NCBI GenBank assembly: GCA_017504265.1
Contig: JAFVRN010000020.1
Span: 1 to 64,000 of the forward strand
Length of the DNA: 64,000 nucleotides
Reading direction: 5' to 3'
Source of the DNA: Alistipes sp.
Lineage (GTDB): Bacteria > Bacteroidota > Bacteroidia > Bacteroidales > Rikenellaceae
Part shown: piece by piece, positions 45,227 through 55,084 of the stretch
How positions within the stretch are numbered: position 1 is the stretch's first letter
Layout: every line of letters starts with the position of its first letter
Notes under the pieces: model-generated
What the model was told of the DNA's origin: nothing
What the model saw: only the letters and a program-made list of their open reading frames with translations
The model's database searches: none
Program-made: the position numbers and the translations under genes

Positions 45227-46600
45227 ATGAAACGTAAGATAGTAGTTTTGGGTGGCGGCATATCGGGCTACGGCTCGGCTATACTTGCCAAGAAGAAGGG
45301 CTTCGACACCTTCCTATCGGATATGGGAGATATAGCTCCCATGTTCCGTGAGCGTCTCGAGGAGTGGGGCGTGGAGTATGAGCAGGGAGGACATAGCGAG
45401 GAGCGCATCCTCGCTGCCAACGAGGTTATCAAGTCGCCCGGCATCCCCGAGAGTGCCCCCATTGTGCAGAAGCTGCGCGCAAAAGGCATACCCATTATCT
45501 CGGAGATAGAGTTTGCCGGACGATATAAGGGTGTGGCAAAGACGATATGTATAACCGGCTCGAACGGTAAGACTACTACCACGTCGCTTATCTACAAGAT
45601 TATGAAGGATGCGGGACGTGCCGTAGCTCTTGGCGGCAACATCGGTGAGAGCTTCGCCTACTCGGTGGCTACGAGTAAGTACTTCTGGTATGTATTGGAG
45701 CTTAGCTCGTTCCAGCTCGATGGTATGTATAAGTTCAAGGCCGACATCGGCGTACTGACCAACATCACCCCCGACCACCTCGACCGCTACGACTATAAGT
45801 TGGAGAACTATGCACGTTCGAAGATGCGCATCACTCAGAACCAGAACTCTGCCGATGCCTTCATCTACTCTGCCGATGACCCTACGACACAGCAGATGCT
45901 CGACACCATGGACTCGACACTGCGTGCCCGACAGCTACCCTTTGCCATAAATACGGCTATCGCCTCGGGCGATGGCGATGCCATCCTCGAAGGCCACAGC
46001 TTCACGGCGACAGTGGGCAAGAAGTCGGTTACGATTGATACCCGCAAGATGCAGATCGAGGGTATGCACAACATCTACAACGCTATGGCAGCCGCACTTG
46101 CGACCCTTGCAGCGGGCGTAGACCCCAAGAGTATCAAGCGTTCAATATACTCGTTCTCGCCTGTGGAGCACCGCTTAGAGCCGGCAGGCGAACACGACAA
46201 TATAGCGTGGATAAACGACTCGAAGGCAACAAACGTAGACTCGGTATGGTATGCACTCGAAAGTATGAAGCGACCAACGGTCTGGATTGCAGGAGGCACA
46301 GACAAGGGCAACGACTATACACCGCTCAAGGAGTTCGCGCGACACAAGGTAAAGGCCTTGGTGTGTATGGGCGTGGATAACAGCAAGCTGCTCAGAGAGT
46401 TTGACGGCATAATTCCCATCATACGTGACTGCAAGTCGCTCGACGAGGCTATGCGTGCCGCACGAGATATTGCCGAGAGTGGCGACACCGTACTTCTATC
46501 GCCTGCGTGCGCCAGCTTCGACCTCTTCCGCAACTACGAAGAGCGCGGCAGGCTGTTCAAGGCGTGGGTAGCGGAGAATATTCTTAACCAGAAGGAGTAG
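45227..46600 (+). CDS. murD: UDP-MurNAc-L-alanine-D-glutamate ligase MurD
   Basis: Adds D-glutamate to UDP-MurNAc-L-Ala. 457 residues: N-terminal Rossmann-like domain (VVLGGGISGYGSAILAKKKG), VIKSPGIPESAPI, ATP loop ITGSNGKTTTTSLI, LGGNIGESFAYSV, ITPDHLDRYD, and C-terminal WINDSKATNVDSVWYAL, WIAGGTDKGNDY and LLSPACASFDLFRNYEERG. 51 bases separate it from mraY and five from ftsW. Confidence 0.96.
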   Translation: MKRKIVVLGGGISGYGSAILAKKKGFDTFLSDMGDIAPMFRERLEEWGVEYEQGGHSEERILAANEVIKSPGIPESAPIVQKLRAKGIPIISEIEFAGRYKGVAKTICITGSNGKTTTTSLIYKIMKDAGRAVALGGNIGESFAYSVATSKYFWYVLELSSFQLDGMYKFKADIGVLTNITPDHLDRYDYKLENYARSKMRITQNQNSADAFIYSADDPTTQQMLDTMDSTLRARQLPFAINTAIASGDGDAILEGHSFTATVGKKSVTIDTRKMQIEGMHNIYNAMAAALATLAAGVDPKSIKRSIYSFSPVEHRLEPAGEHDNIAWINDSKATNVDSVWYALESMKRPTVWIAGGTDKGNDYTPLKEFARHKVKALVCMGVDNSKLLREFDGIIPIIRDCKSLDEAMRAARDIAESGDTVLLSPACASFDLFRNYEERGRLFKAWVAENILNQKE

Positions 46601-46605
46601 ATACG

Positions 46606-47865
46606 ATGATTAAACAGAACAGAGCGAACGATAGTGGTAATGCCGAAGGTATAATCTCACGACGAGGCAATATCTTCGAGGGCGACCGTACACTGTGGAT
46701 GATATACGCAGTGCTCATCGTCCTCTCCATACTTGTTGTATACTCCTCGACAGCGAAGATGGTATACGACATCAGCTCGAAAATGACATCGACGGATGCC
46801 CTGCGCAACCAGATAATGTTTGTCATAATGGCTGTACCGATGATATATGTGGTGCATAAGATGGATTACCATATTTTCCGTCGCCTCACACCACTATTAT
46901 ACTACCTCTTCATACTCCTTACGATTGCCGCATATGTGGTAGGCTCGACAACAAACGGAGCTGCCCGCTGGCTGCCCATCGGCCCCTTCCAATTTCAACC
47001 CTCGGAGGGTCTTAAAATAATGACTATATTGATGCTCGCACGATGTATGGAGTCGCGTCAGGCAACCATAAACAAGATTGCCCTGCTCCCCACTTCGTGG
47101 CATCTCACCGACCCCAAGCAGAAACGTATCTTGAAGGAGAACACCCTGCCTCTGCTCGGCCCCGTAGTGCTGTCGTGCATCGTAATTCTTCCGGCACATA
47201 CATCCTCGGCCGTAATCATCTTCCTAGCATCGGTAATCATGCTCTACATAGGACGTGTCAGCGTGCGTGAGCTTGTCAAGTTGGTGGTATTGATGTCGGC
47301 AGCAGGCATCATCGGTCTATCGCTACTATCGGCGGTGGGCATAGGTCGTGGCGATACGGCCGGAGGTCGTCTTGCCTCGTGGGTGGATGAGTGGACCACC
47401 GATGGCAAGTGTACCACCGTAAACCAGATGTCGGATACGCAGCGTGCAATGGTCGCCATACACAACGGAGGACTCTTTGGCGAGGGTGCAGGACATAGCA
47501 CCTCGCGTGTAGTGGTCATACACCCCGAGAGCGACTACGCTTATGCCTTCTTCGTATCGGAGTACGGCATAGTCACGGCACTGATACTTATGCTGCTCTA
47601 CCTATGGATATTCTTCCGCTCGATAGAGATATGCCGCCGATGCAGCAGTCCATTTCCTACGCTGATGACCGCAGGCCTCGGACTGCTGATAACCATACAG
47701 GCACTGCTACACATCTTGGTGCAGGTAAACTTCATACCCGAAACAGGACAGACACTACCCCTTATATCGCGTGGTGGCACATCGCTGCTATTTACGAGTA
47801 TCGCCATCGGTATGATTCTAAGTGTCAGCCGCACCAACGAGTATAACCCCAAAAAGAGAGAGTAG
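46606..47865 (+). CDS. ftsW: Septal peptidoglycan polymerase FtsW (SEDS)
   Basis: Integral membrane glycan polymerase that works with FtsI. 419 residues and about ten transmembrane segments. SEDS landmarks are NGAARWLPIGPFQFQPSEGLK, PESDYAYAFFVSEYG and NFIPETGQTLPLISRGGTSLL. In most Bacteroidetes murG, murC, ftsQ, ftsA and ftsZ come next; here an S4-domain gene starts three bases after the stop. Confidence 0.95.
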   Translation: MIKQNRANDSGNAEGIISRRGNIFEGDRTLWMIYAVLIVLSILVVYSSTAKMVYDISSKMTSTDALRNQIMFVIMAVPMIYVVHKMDYHIFRRLTPLLYYLFILLTIAAYVVGSTTNGAARWLPIGPFQFQPSEGLKIMTILMLARCMESRQATINKIALLPTSWHLTDPKQKRILKENTLPLLGPVVLSCIVILPAHTSSAVIIFLASVIMLYIGRVSVRELVKLVVLMSAAGIIGLSLLSAVGIGRGDTAGGRLASWVDEWTTDGKCTTVNQMSDTQRAMVAIHNGGLFGEGAGHSTSRVVVIHPESDYAYAFFVSEYGIVTALILMLLYLWIFFRSIEICRRCSSPFPTLMTAGLGLLITIQALLHILVQVNFIPETGQTLPLISRGGTSLLFTSIAIGMILSVSRTNEYNPKKRE

Positions 47866-47868
47866 AGG

Positions 47869-48279
47869 ATGAGCGATATACGATTGGATAAGTACCTGTG
47901 GGCTGTAAGAGTCTTCAAGACACGCAGCGATGCCGCCGATGCCATACGTCAAAACCGTGTTATGGTAAACGATGCCTATGCCAAGCCCTCGCGTGAGGTC
48001 AAGATAGGCGACAGGATAAGTGTCATACGTGAGCGTGTGACATACAGCTACAAGGTTTTGGAGCTTGTGTCGAGCCGACAACCGGCAAAGAATGTACCTA
48101 CATATTGCCTCAACTGCACACCACAGGAGGAGCTCGACAAACTCAACGTGCCTCACGAGACAATATTTGTCTTCCGCGACCGAGGTACGGGACGTCCCAC
48201 GAAGAAGGAGCGACGCGATATAGATGCACTTATGGAGGGCTTCTACTTCGATGATGAGGATTACGACGACGAAGATTAA
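47869..48279 (+). CDS. S4-domain RNA-binding protein (Hsp15-like)
   Basis: 136 residues. An N-terminal S4 domain (IRLDKYLWAVRVFKTRSDAA, VMVNDAYAKPSREVKIGDRI) followed by a tail ending in acidic residues (DDEDYDDED). The protein resembles Hsp15 (HslR), which recycles nascent-chain-bearing 50S subunits. It starts three bases after ftsW, so it should be cotranscribed with the dcw genes, an unusual neighbour. Confidence 0.9.
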   Translation: MSDIRLDKYLWAVRVFKTRSDAADAIRQNRVMVNDAYAKPSREVKIGDRISVIRERVTYSYKVLELVSSRQPAKNVPTYCLNCTPQEELDKLNVPHETIFVFRDRGTGRPTKKERRDIDALMEGFYFDDEDYDDED

Positions 48280-48359
48280 ACTAAACATAGAGTAAGGCTG
48301 TCGGCCTATACACGACCAGAATAATAGACAACGACAAATAACAATATAAAATAACGATT

Positions 48360-51116
48360 ATGGAATACGATTTTAGAGCCATAGAGGCTAAATGGCAAAA
48401 GAAATGGCAGGAGGATGGTACCTACAAGGTGGAGGTAGACCCCACTCGTCCCAAGTTCTACGTTTTGGATATGTTCCCCTATCCTTCGGGCGCAGGTCTG
48501 CACGTAGGTCACCCACTCGGATATATAGCATCGGACATCTATTCACGATATAAGCGACAGTCAGGCTTTAATGTCCTTCACCCTATGGGTTACGATGCCT
48601 TCGGTCTCCCCGCCGAGCAGTATGCTATCCAGACAGGACAGCACCCTGCGGTAACTACCGATGAGAATATCGCACGCTACCGTTCACAGCTCGATAAGAT
48701 TGGCTTCTCGTTCGACTGGTCACGCGAGGTGCGCACCTGCGAGCCGGAATACTATCACTGGACACAATGGGCATTCCTGAAGATGTTCGACCACTGGTAC
48801 AACAACCGCACACGTAAGGCCGAGCCTATATCGGAACTTATACACTACTTCGAGGAGCATGGCACAACAGGCCTTGATGCTGCCGAGACAACACACCTCA
48901 GCTTCTCGGCGCACGAGTGGTGCGCGATGTCGGAGCAGAGCCGTGAGCAGGTTTTGCAGAACTACCGTCTTGCCTTCCGCGCCGACACCATGGTAAACTG
49001 GTGTCCGGCACTCGGCACAGTGCTTGCCAACGATGAGGTTAAGGAGGGTTTGTCGGTTCGTGGCGGACACCCTGTTGAGCAGAAGCGCATGAAGCAGTGG
49101 CTGTTGCGCGTTACGGCCTATGCGCAGCGTATGCTTGACGGTCTTGACGAATTGGAGTGGAGCGAGTCGCTCAAAGAGATACAGCGCAACTGGATAGGTC
49201 GCTCGGTAGGTGCTCAGATATTCTTCGATGTTGCGGGCACGGATCGTAAGCTGGAGATATTTACCACACGCCCCGACACCATATATGGTGTGACATTTAT
49301 GGTTATCGCTCCTGAGCACGAGTGGGTCAATGAACTTACAACGGCAGATAACCGAGAGGCTGTCGAGGCATATATCGCCGAGACGAAGCGTCGCTCGGAG
49401 CGTGAGCGTATCGCCGATACGAAGCGTGTCAGCGGTGTTAAGACAGGCTCGTATGCCATCAACCCATTCTCGGGACAGGCAATACCTATCTACATCTCGG
49501 ACTACGTGCTATCGGGCTATGGCACAGGAGCTATTATGGCCGTACCTGCGCACGACTCACGCGATTACGCCTTTGCGCGCCACTTCGGACTCGATATAAT
49601 CCCCGTTGTCGAGGGTGGTAATATCGAGAAGGAGTCGTACGATGCCAAGGAGGGTAAGCTCATCAACTCGGATATAATCAACGGCATGGATGTCCATGAG
49701 GCTATCGACTTTATGTTTGCCGAGGTGGAGCGACGTGGCTTGGGTAAGCGTTTGGTAAACTACCGTCTGCGCGATGCCATCTTCTCGCGCCAGAGATATT
49801 GGGGCGAGCCATTCCCTATCTATTATAAGAACGATGTAGCCTACCGTATTGGCGACGAGCAGCTGCCACTGACACTGCCACCTATCAAGGACTTCGGACC
49901 TACGGCCGAGGGTGAACCGCCATTGGCGCGTGTCGAGAATTGGCATACGGCAGATGGCTATCCCTACGAGCTATCTACAATGCCTGGCTTTGCAGGTTCT
50001 TCGGCCTACTACCTGCGTTATATGGACCCACACAACAGCGAGGCATTGGTAAGCCGCGAGGCTAACGAGTACTGGCGCAATGTAGACCTTTATGTAGGTG
50101 GTATCGAGCATGCTACGGGACACCTTATGTACTCACGTTTCTGGAATATGTTCCTCTACGACTTGGGTTATGTATGCGAGTCGGAGCCATTCAAGAAGCT
50201 TATTAATCAGGGTATGATTCAGGGCCGTTCTAACTTCGTATACCGCATTGTCGGCACCAACAAGTTTGTGTCGTATGGCCGTAAGGGTGAGTTCGATACA
50301 CAGGAGATACACGTCGATGTAAATATCGTCAAGAACGATATTCTCGATTTGGAGGCCTTCCGAGCTTGGCGTCCCGAGTTCCGTGACGCAGAGTTCGAGC
50401 TCGAAGATGGCAAGTATATCTGCGGCTGGGCTGTCGAGAAGATGTCTAAGTCGATGTTCAACGTCGTAAATCCCGACTATATCGTAGATAGCTATGGTGC
50501 AGATACGTTGCGTATGTACGAGATGTTCCTCGGTCCATTGGAGCAGTCTAAGCCATGGGATACCAACGGTATTGATGGTGTTCACAAGTTCCTGCGCCGC
50601 CTATGGTCGAAGTTCTACTCGCGTGACGGCAAGTTGCTTCTCAACGACGAGAAGGCCACACCTGCCGAGCTTAAGATACTACATAAGACCATCAAGAAGG
50701 TCAGCGAGGATATCGAAAACTTCTCGTTCAACACCTCGGTGGCAGCCTTTATGATATGTCTGAACGAACTTGGCGACTGCTCGAAGCGTGAGATATTGGA
50801 GCCTCTGACAGCCCTTATCGCCCCATTTGCGCCACATATCGCCGAGGAGCTGTGGCATACTCTCGGCCACAACAGCTCGGTATGCGACGCTCAGTTCCCG
50901 AAGTTTATCGCCGAGTACCTCGTGGAGAACTCATTCGAGTATCCCGTGATGATCAACGGTAAGCTACGCTGCAAGCAGGAGTATGCCTTGGATATGTCAC
51001 AGGAGGATATTGCAAAGCATATCGTAACAACGGAGGGTGTTCAGAAGTGGCTTGGCGATGCGCAGCCCAAGAAGATCATCGTTGTTAAGGGTAAGATTAT
51101 CAATATCGTGATGTAG
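48360..51116 (+). CDS. leuS: Leucyl-tRNA synthetase
   Basis: Class I synthetase charging tRNA-Leu, 918 residues. HIGH motif region [16 protein letters not shown] near residue 45, CP1 editing domain ([40 protein letters not shown]), KMSKS in [16 protein letters not shown], anticodon-binding domain with [16 protein letters not shown], and a final [13 protein letters not shown] segment. The FNT-like gene begins ten bases downstream. Confidence 0.97.
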   Translation: MEYDFRAIEAKWQKKWQEDGTYKVEVDPTRPKFYVLDMFPYPSGAGLHVGHPLGYIASDIYSRYKRQSGFNVLHPMGYDAFGLPAEQYAIQTGQHPAVTTDENIARYRSQLDKIGFSFDWSREVRTCEPEYYHWTQWAFLKMFDHWYNNRTRKAEPISELIHYFEEHGTTGLDAAETTHLSFSAHEWCAMSEQSREQVLQNYRLAFRADTMVNWCPALGTVLANDEVKEGLSVRGGHPVEQKRMKQWLLRVTAYAQRMLDGLDELEWSESLKEIQRNWIGRSVGAQIFFDVAGTDRKLEIFTTRPDTIYGVTFMVIAPEHEWVNELTTADNREAVEAYIAETKRRSERERIADTKRVSGVKTGSYAINPFSGQAIPIYISDYVLSGYGTGAIMAVPAHDSRDYAFARHFGLDIIPVVEGGNIEKESYDAKEGKLINSDIINGMDVHEAIDFMFAEVERRGLGKRLVNYRLRDAIFSRQRYWGEPFPIYYKNDVAYRIGDEQLPLTLPPIKDFGPTAEGEPPLARVENWHTADGYPYELSTMPGFAGSSAYYLRYMDPHNSEALVSREANEYWRNVDLYVGGIEHATGHLMYSRFWNMFLYDLGYVCESEPFKKLINQGMIQGRSNFVYRIVGTNKFVSYGRKGEFDTQEIHVDVNIVKNDILDLEAFRAWRPEFRDAEFELEDGKYICGWAVEKMSKSMFNVVNPDYIVDSYGADTLRMYEMFLGPLEQSKPWDTNGIDGVHKFLRRLWSKFYSRDGKLLLNDEKATPAELKILHKTIKKVSEDIENFSFNTSVAAFMICLNELGDCSKREILEPLTALIAPFAPHIAEELWHTLGHNSSVCDAQFPKFIAEYLVENSFEYPVMINGKLRCKQEYALDMSQEDIAKHIVTTEGVQKWLGDAQPKKIIVVKGKIINIVM

Positions 51117-51126
51117 GAGCAAAGGG

Positions 51127-51723
51127 ATGAGAAATTTCCTATCAATGTCGGTATTTGCAGGTATACTGATCGGCATCGCCGGATTGGTATACCTGCGTGT
51201 CGGCGGCCTTGCCGGAGCTGTACTCTTCGCCTTCGGGCTGCTATGCGTTGTTATGTGTTCGGCACAGCTCTACACGGGAAAGGCCGGATACCTACCCTAC
51301 CGCGAATGGCCGCGTCTGTTACTTATGCTCGCCGCAAATGGCGTAGGCTGCCTTTTAGCTGCTGCGATGGCCACATATGTAGCTAACGCTGCGGTGCTTG
51401 ACAACCTCGACACCATACTATCGGCACGCCTGTCTGCCTCGTGGCATGCACTGCTTGTGACCTCAACAGGAACGGGTATGATTATGACACTTGCCGTGTA
51501 TGGAGCACGCCGTGGCAACTACCTGCCACTGCTCTTTGGCGTACCCGTATTTATTATGTGTGGTCTGCCTCACTGTGTTGCCGATGCCTTTTACTATGGT
51601 GCCGCCCTACTACTTGGTCGTGCCGAGTGGATGATGCTGTGGGCGTGGCTGTGGGCTATCGTAGGTAACTACATAGGGTGCAATCTGCCTCGCTGGTTTA
51701 TGGGCAAGGGGTTCGAGGCGTAG
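51127..51723 (+). CDS. Formate/nitrite transporter-like membrane protein
   Basis: 198 residues with about five to six transmembrane helices. SVFAGILIGIAGLVYLRVGG, LFAFGLLCVVMCSAQLYTGKAG and IMCGLPHCVADAFYYG resemble parts of the FNT family (first helix, the L-x-TG element and the later helix). It is shorter than the usual ~260-280 residues, so it may be a reduced member or a related family. It is ten bases behind leuS. Confidence 0.65.
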   Translation: MRNFLSMSVFAGILIGIAGLVYLRVGGLAGAVLFAFGLLCVVMCSAQLYTGKAGYLPYREWPRLLLMLAANGVGCLLAAAMATYVANAAVLDNLDTILSARLSASWHALLVTSTGTGMIMTLAVYGARRGNYLPLLFGVPVFIMCGLPHCVADAFYYGAALLLGRAEWMMLWAWLWAIVGNYIGCNLPRWFMGKGFEA

Positions 51724-51736
51724 AGACTTATACAAC

Positions 51737-51764
51737 AAGGGCGGCTGCTGATGCAACCGCCCTT
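51737..51764. terminator. Hairpin between the FNT-like gene and the convergent tRNA
   Basis: AAGGGCGG at 51737-51744 pairs with CCGCCCTT at 51757-51764 around a 12-base loop. It lies 13 bases after the FNT-like stop and 6 bases past the 3' end of the tRNA, and may serve both strands; T tracts are weak. Confidence 0.65.
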
Positions 51765-51769
51765 ACTTG

Positions 51770-51843
<74 letters not shown>

Positions 51844-51866
51844 GAGGTTTTCACCCTTTGTGGGTG

Positions 51867-51897
51867 CAAAGATAGTCAATATTTTTTTACATCCAAA
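51867..51897 (-). promoter_or_regulatory. Promoter of the CAT tRNA
   Basis: Reverse strand TTTG at 51897-51894 and TATCTTTG at 51874-51867, spacer 19 bases, 24 bases before the tRNA. Confidence 0.8.
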
Positions 51898-51941
51898 AAA
51901 AACAAAAATAAAAATCCTTTTATAATATTTTATTGTACTAT

Positions 51942-51971
51942 TTTGCATTTCCATTTGTTTTAGTATCTTTG
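51942..51971 (+). promoter_or_regulatory. Promoter of the porin-like gene
   Basis: TTTG at 51942-51945 and TATCTTTG at 51964-51971, spacer 18 bases. Transcription would start near 51978, so an ATG at 51982 would be almost leaderless and the later starts are favoured. Confidence 0.75.
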
Positions 51972-52008
51972 TATAATTATTATGCGAATAACGCCAAATT
52001 TTGAGAAA

Positions 52009-53130
52009 ATGAAGATTTCTACCAAACTTATTTCTGCTATGAGCAATAGCCTAACTTCCAAACTGTTATTACTTGCCTTCGCACTGCTCAGCACAGTTGC
52101 AACACAGGCACAGGAGAGCGACGAGGGAAACGAACTCTTTCGCCTCGGCTTTGAAGCTCGCTTCGACTACCTCAACCAGACTCTCGATGGCGACAAATTA
52201 GATGACGCATCGGGCATAAAGTTTCGCTATCTGAATATGCGTATGGATGGCAAGATTGGCAAGATGTTCAACTACTCGTGGCGACAGCGTCTTACAAAGA
52301 TGTACAATGCCGGCGACTTCGTAGATAACACCGATTGGCTCTATCTCAATTTCCAGCCTACGAAAAATTGGGGTATCGCAGCAGGTAAGCAGGTGGTGCT
52401 TATCGGCGGCTGGGAGTATGACCGTGCCCCTATCGACCTATACTTCTGCTCGGAGTATTGGAACAATGTGGTATGCTACAGCTATGGTGCAAGTGTTACC
52501 TATACGACAAACAAGGGCAATGACAGCATCTCGTTCCAGGCGTGCCAGAGTCCATACGACACCAAACAAAACGATCTGTTTGCATACAACCTATACTGGA
52601 TGGGCAAGCATGGCTGCTACACGGCCCTGCACTCGCTCAACTTCTCGGAGTACGACAAGGGGAAGTACAACATGTACATCGTTCTTGGCAACCAATTCAA
52701 ATTTGGCGACGCTACCATTCAGCTCGACCTTATGAACAGAGGCATCAACGGTCGTGAGCTTCTCTTCAAGGACTTCTCGATAATGGGAGAGGTGGCATAT
52801 CTTATTGCCGACCGTGTAAATATCTTTGCGCGCGCCAGCTACGACTACTCCGACAGCGAGCGTCCCACAGGTCTGTTTGTATACCCGGGCACCAACCTTA
52901 CACGTGTAGGTGGCGGTGTTGAGTACTATCCTTTGGGAGGCAAAGGCAACCGTGATGTACGTCTTCACGCAGCCTACGCCTACGGCTTTGGTACTAACGG
53001 CAACCCCGCAGGTACTATCCGCGATAACCAGGGTTACCTCACCGTGGGTCTTACCTGGCGCATAGATGTTATCTCGGCTATCGGCAAGATTGTCAATAAG
53101 GTAGAGGCCAAGCGCGACAGCAAGATGTAA
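52009..53130 (+). CDS. Porin-like outer membrane beta-barrel protein
   Basis: About 373 residues from the ATG at 52009 (an upstream in-frame ATG at 51982 is too close to the predicted transcript start; an ATG at 52039 would give a standard-length signal peptide, MSNSLTSKLLLLAFALLSTVATQA). After the signal comes a beta-barrel sequence with alternating aromatic strands (FRLGFEARFDYLNQTLDG, WRQRLTKMYNAGDF, WGIAAGKQVVLIGGWEYD) resembling phosphate-selective porin O/P-type proteins of Bacteroidetes. The gene ends 20 bases before the Gate-domain gene, which suggests an outer and inner membrane transport pair. Substrate unknown. Confidence 0.75.
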   Translation: MKISTKLISAMSNSLTSKLLLLAFALLSTVATQAQESDEGNELFRLGFEARFDYLNQTLDGDKLDDASGIKFRYLNMRMDGKIGKMFNYSWRQRLTKMYNAGDFVDNTDWLYLNFQPTKNWGIAAGKQVVLIGGWEYDRAPIDLYFCSEYWNNVVCYSYGASVTYTTNKGNDSISFQACQSPYDTKQNDLFAYNLYWMGKHGCYTALHSLNFSEYDKGKYNMYIVLGNQFKFGDATIQLDLMNRGINGRELLFKDFSIMGEVAYLIADRVNIFARASYDYSDSERPTGLFVYPGTNLTRVGGGVEYYPLGGKGNRDVRLHAAYAYGFGTNGNPAGTIRDNQGYLTVGLTWRIDVISAIGKIVNKVEAKRDSKM

Positions 53131-53150
53131 CAACAAAAACTCAAACTTAT

Positions 53151-54788
53151 ATGGAGAATCAGACAAAAGGTATCAAGAAGTACCTCGGAGGTATCATCTG
53201 CCTCCTAATCGTTATCGGCATCTTTGGCGGCATAGGCTCGGTTATGGGTCTGCCAAATATGCTTAACACCATTATGAAGACGGCGCACGACTTGTTGCTC
53301 AACACCGTATTCTACCTTATGGCAATCTGTGTTATCACAGGTGCATTGGGTCGCATCTTCGTAGAATTTGGCGTGGTAGGCCTCTTAGAGCGTCTGTTGC
53401 GTCCTTTGATGAAGCCGCTGTTCAACCTTCCGGGTGTAGCATCGCTGGGAGCTGTTATGACCTTCCTCTCGGACAATCCTGCCATTATCTCGTTGGCCAA
53501 GGATAAGCGTTTCAGCACCTACTTCCGCAAGTATCAGTTTATCTCGCTTACCAACTTCGGTACAGCCTTCGGTATGGGTCTGCTCGTTATCGTATTTATG
53601 GTATCGCAGGGCTACTTCGTAGAGCCATTCATCGGTCTGTTGGGTGCAATAATAGGCTGTATCTGCTCGACACGCCTTATGCAGCGTTTCATCCTCAAGC
53701 AGCACCCCAACTTCAAGGAGGAGTTTGCCGCAGTTTTGGACGAGAACGATATGCAGGAGGAGGAGTCTGTTAAGGAGACTTCGATGTTTACCCGTATCCT
53801 CAACTCGTTGCTCGATGGTGGTAAGACGGGTGTCGATGTAGGCCTTTCTATCATCCCCGGTGTATTGATTATCTCGACACTTGTTATGATTCTCACCTTC
53901 ACCACGGGTGACAACGGTGTATACGACGGTGCAGCATACGAGGGTGTAGGCTTCCTGCCATGGCTCTTCGGACAGATTAATTTCCTCTTTGATTGGCTCT
54001 TTGGCTTCGAGCATCCTGCACTTATGGCCTTCCCTATCACGGCTCTTGGTGCTGTGGGTGCAGCTCTTGGTCTTATCCCCGGCTTCATACAGGAGGGATG
54101 GGTAGATGGCAATGCTATTGCCGTATTTACGGCTATCGGTATGTGTTGGAGCGGATACCTCAGCACGCATACCGCAATGCTCGATACACTTGGCTACCGT
54201 AAACTCACATCAAAGGCTATTCTCGCCCACACCGTTGGTGGCTTGGTAGCAGCTATATCGGCACACTGGATATTCGTATTGTACGCCTTGGCCTTTGGTA
54301 CTCCGGCTACATTTGAAGGTGGTGCCGACCGCTACGAGCCTATGCACAAGAGCGAGGTTATCGCTTTCGAGATGGTTGGCGAGAACCAGATACGTGTTGG
54401 CGACCGAGTATTTACGGACAACCCTGAGGATAAACCTACCGACGACCGCTCGTTGGCCAACTATATCTTCGACTACCTCAAAGCTAACTCTACGGAGATA
54501 GCTGCCGATACGGAGCAGGGTGCGAAGATCAATGTGGCTGAGTTCATCTTCGACAAAGATCTTCCCGAGACGATGTACGAGAGCCTATATCGTGAAGTAC
54601 GCCTCGGTTTCAGCTGGTATAAGGATGAGGTTGCCATGAAGTACTTCAAGCGTCCGGTTAATGAACTTACCGACGAGGAGAAGGCCGAACTCGACGAGAT
54701 TATCCCATTCCGCTTTGAGCGCGATGAGGTAACGCCGCTCGAGACAAGCGCGACTGCGGAGGATAGCTCGGCATCGGCGGAGGAGTAA
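53151..54788 (+). CDS. Gate/nucleoside-recognition-domain membrane protein
   Basis: 545 residues with about ten transmembrane segments in two Gate-type halves (LLLNTVFYLMAICVITGALG and FLSDNPAIISLAKDKRFSTY; then VGLSIIPGVLIISTLVMIL and MCWSGYLSTHTAMLDTLGY), and a ~150-residue acidic C-terminal extension outside the membrane (about 410-545). Gate-domain proteins include nucleoside transporters and the spore maturation protein A/B group. It follows the porin-like gene by 20 bases. Substrate is not predictable. Confidence 0.82.
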   Translation: MENQTKGIKKYLGGIICLLIVIGIFGGIGSVMGLPNMLNTIMKTAHDLLLNTVFYLMAICVITGALGRIFVEFGVVGLLERLLRPLMKPLFNLPGVASLGAVMTFLSDNPAIISLAKDKRFSTYFRKYQFISLTNFGTAFGMGLLVIVFMVSQGYFVEPFIGLLGAIIGCICSTRLMQRFILKQHPNFKEEFAAVLDENDMQEEESVKETSMFTRILNSLLDGGKTGVDVGLSIIPGVLIISTLVMILTFTTGDNGVYDGAAYEGVGFLPWLFGQINFLFDWLFGFEHPALMAFPITALGAVGAALGLIPGFIQEGWVDGNAIAVFTAIGMCWSGYLSTHTAMLDTLGYRKLTSKAILAHTVGGLVAAISAHWIFVLYALAFGTPATFEGGADRYEPMHKSEVIAFEMVGENQIRVGDRVFTDNPEDKPTDDRSLANYIFDYLKANSTEIAADTEQGAKINVAEFIFDKDLPETMYESLYREVRLGFSWYKDEVAMKYFKRPVNELTDEEKAELDEIIPFRFERDEVTPLETSATAEDSSASAEE

Positions 54789-54817
54789 GTAATATCTATT
54801 TTTATATATGGTACGAG

Positions 54818-54986
54818 GGCGTGTCCAAAAGTTTTTGGGCACGCCCCTTTGTTGGAAGTTGTGTAACAAGAGCTATTTTGAAGCTGCTCACGGGCTGGAT
54901 AAGCGGAGTCTACTTGGCATAAATGACCATTTTTCAGACAAGGCTGATGCCACAATAGAGTGTTGGACAGCATCCTCGTTTTTGTC
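54818..54986. repeat. Dispersed ~170-bp repeat, copy B (starts with terminator-like hairpin)
   Basis: Second copy of the element at 19949-20121, same strand. It opens with GGGCGTGTCC (54818-54827) pairing with GGGCACGCCC (54838-54847) with one G-U pair, 29 bases after the Gate-protein stop, so on this strand the hairpin can stop that transcript. The rest follows copy A closely up to about 54986. Confidence 0.75.
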
Positions 54987-55013
54987 AGATAAAAGAAAAA
55001 TAACGCCTACGCG

Positions 55014-55043
55014 TTGCAATATAGCAAAGCTTTATTATATTTG
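55014..55043 (+). promoter_or_regulatory. Promoter of the Omp28-like multidomain lipoprotein gene
   Basis: TTG at 55014-55016 and TATATTTG at 55036-55043, spacer 19 bases, 41 bases before the ATG. Confidence 0.7.
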
Positions 55044-55084
55044 CACTCGGGTTAATACCGAAAATTAAAACTTAAACTACTATC

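Noticed and set aside
53385..54170. 261-codon reverse frame within the Gate-domain gene
   Set aside because: Antisense shadow; hydrophobic membrane protein on the forward strand is well supported.
54808..55068. 86-codon frame across the dispersed repeat copy B
   Set aside because: The matching frame in copy A is interrupted by stops, so the element is more likely non-coding.
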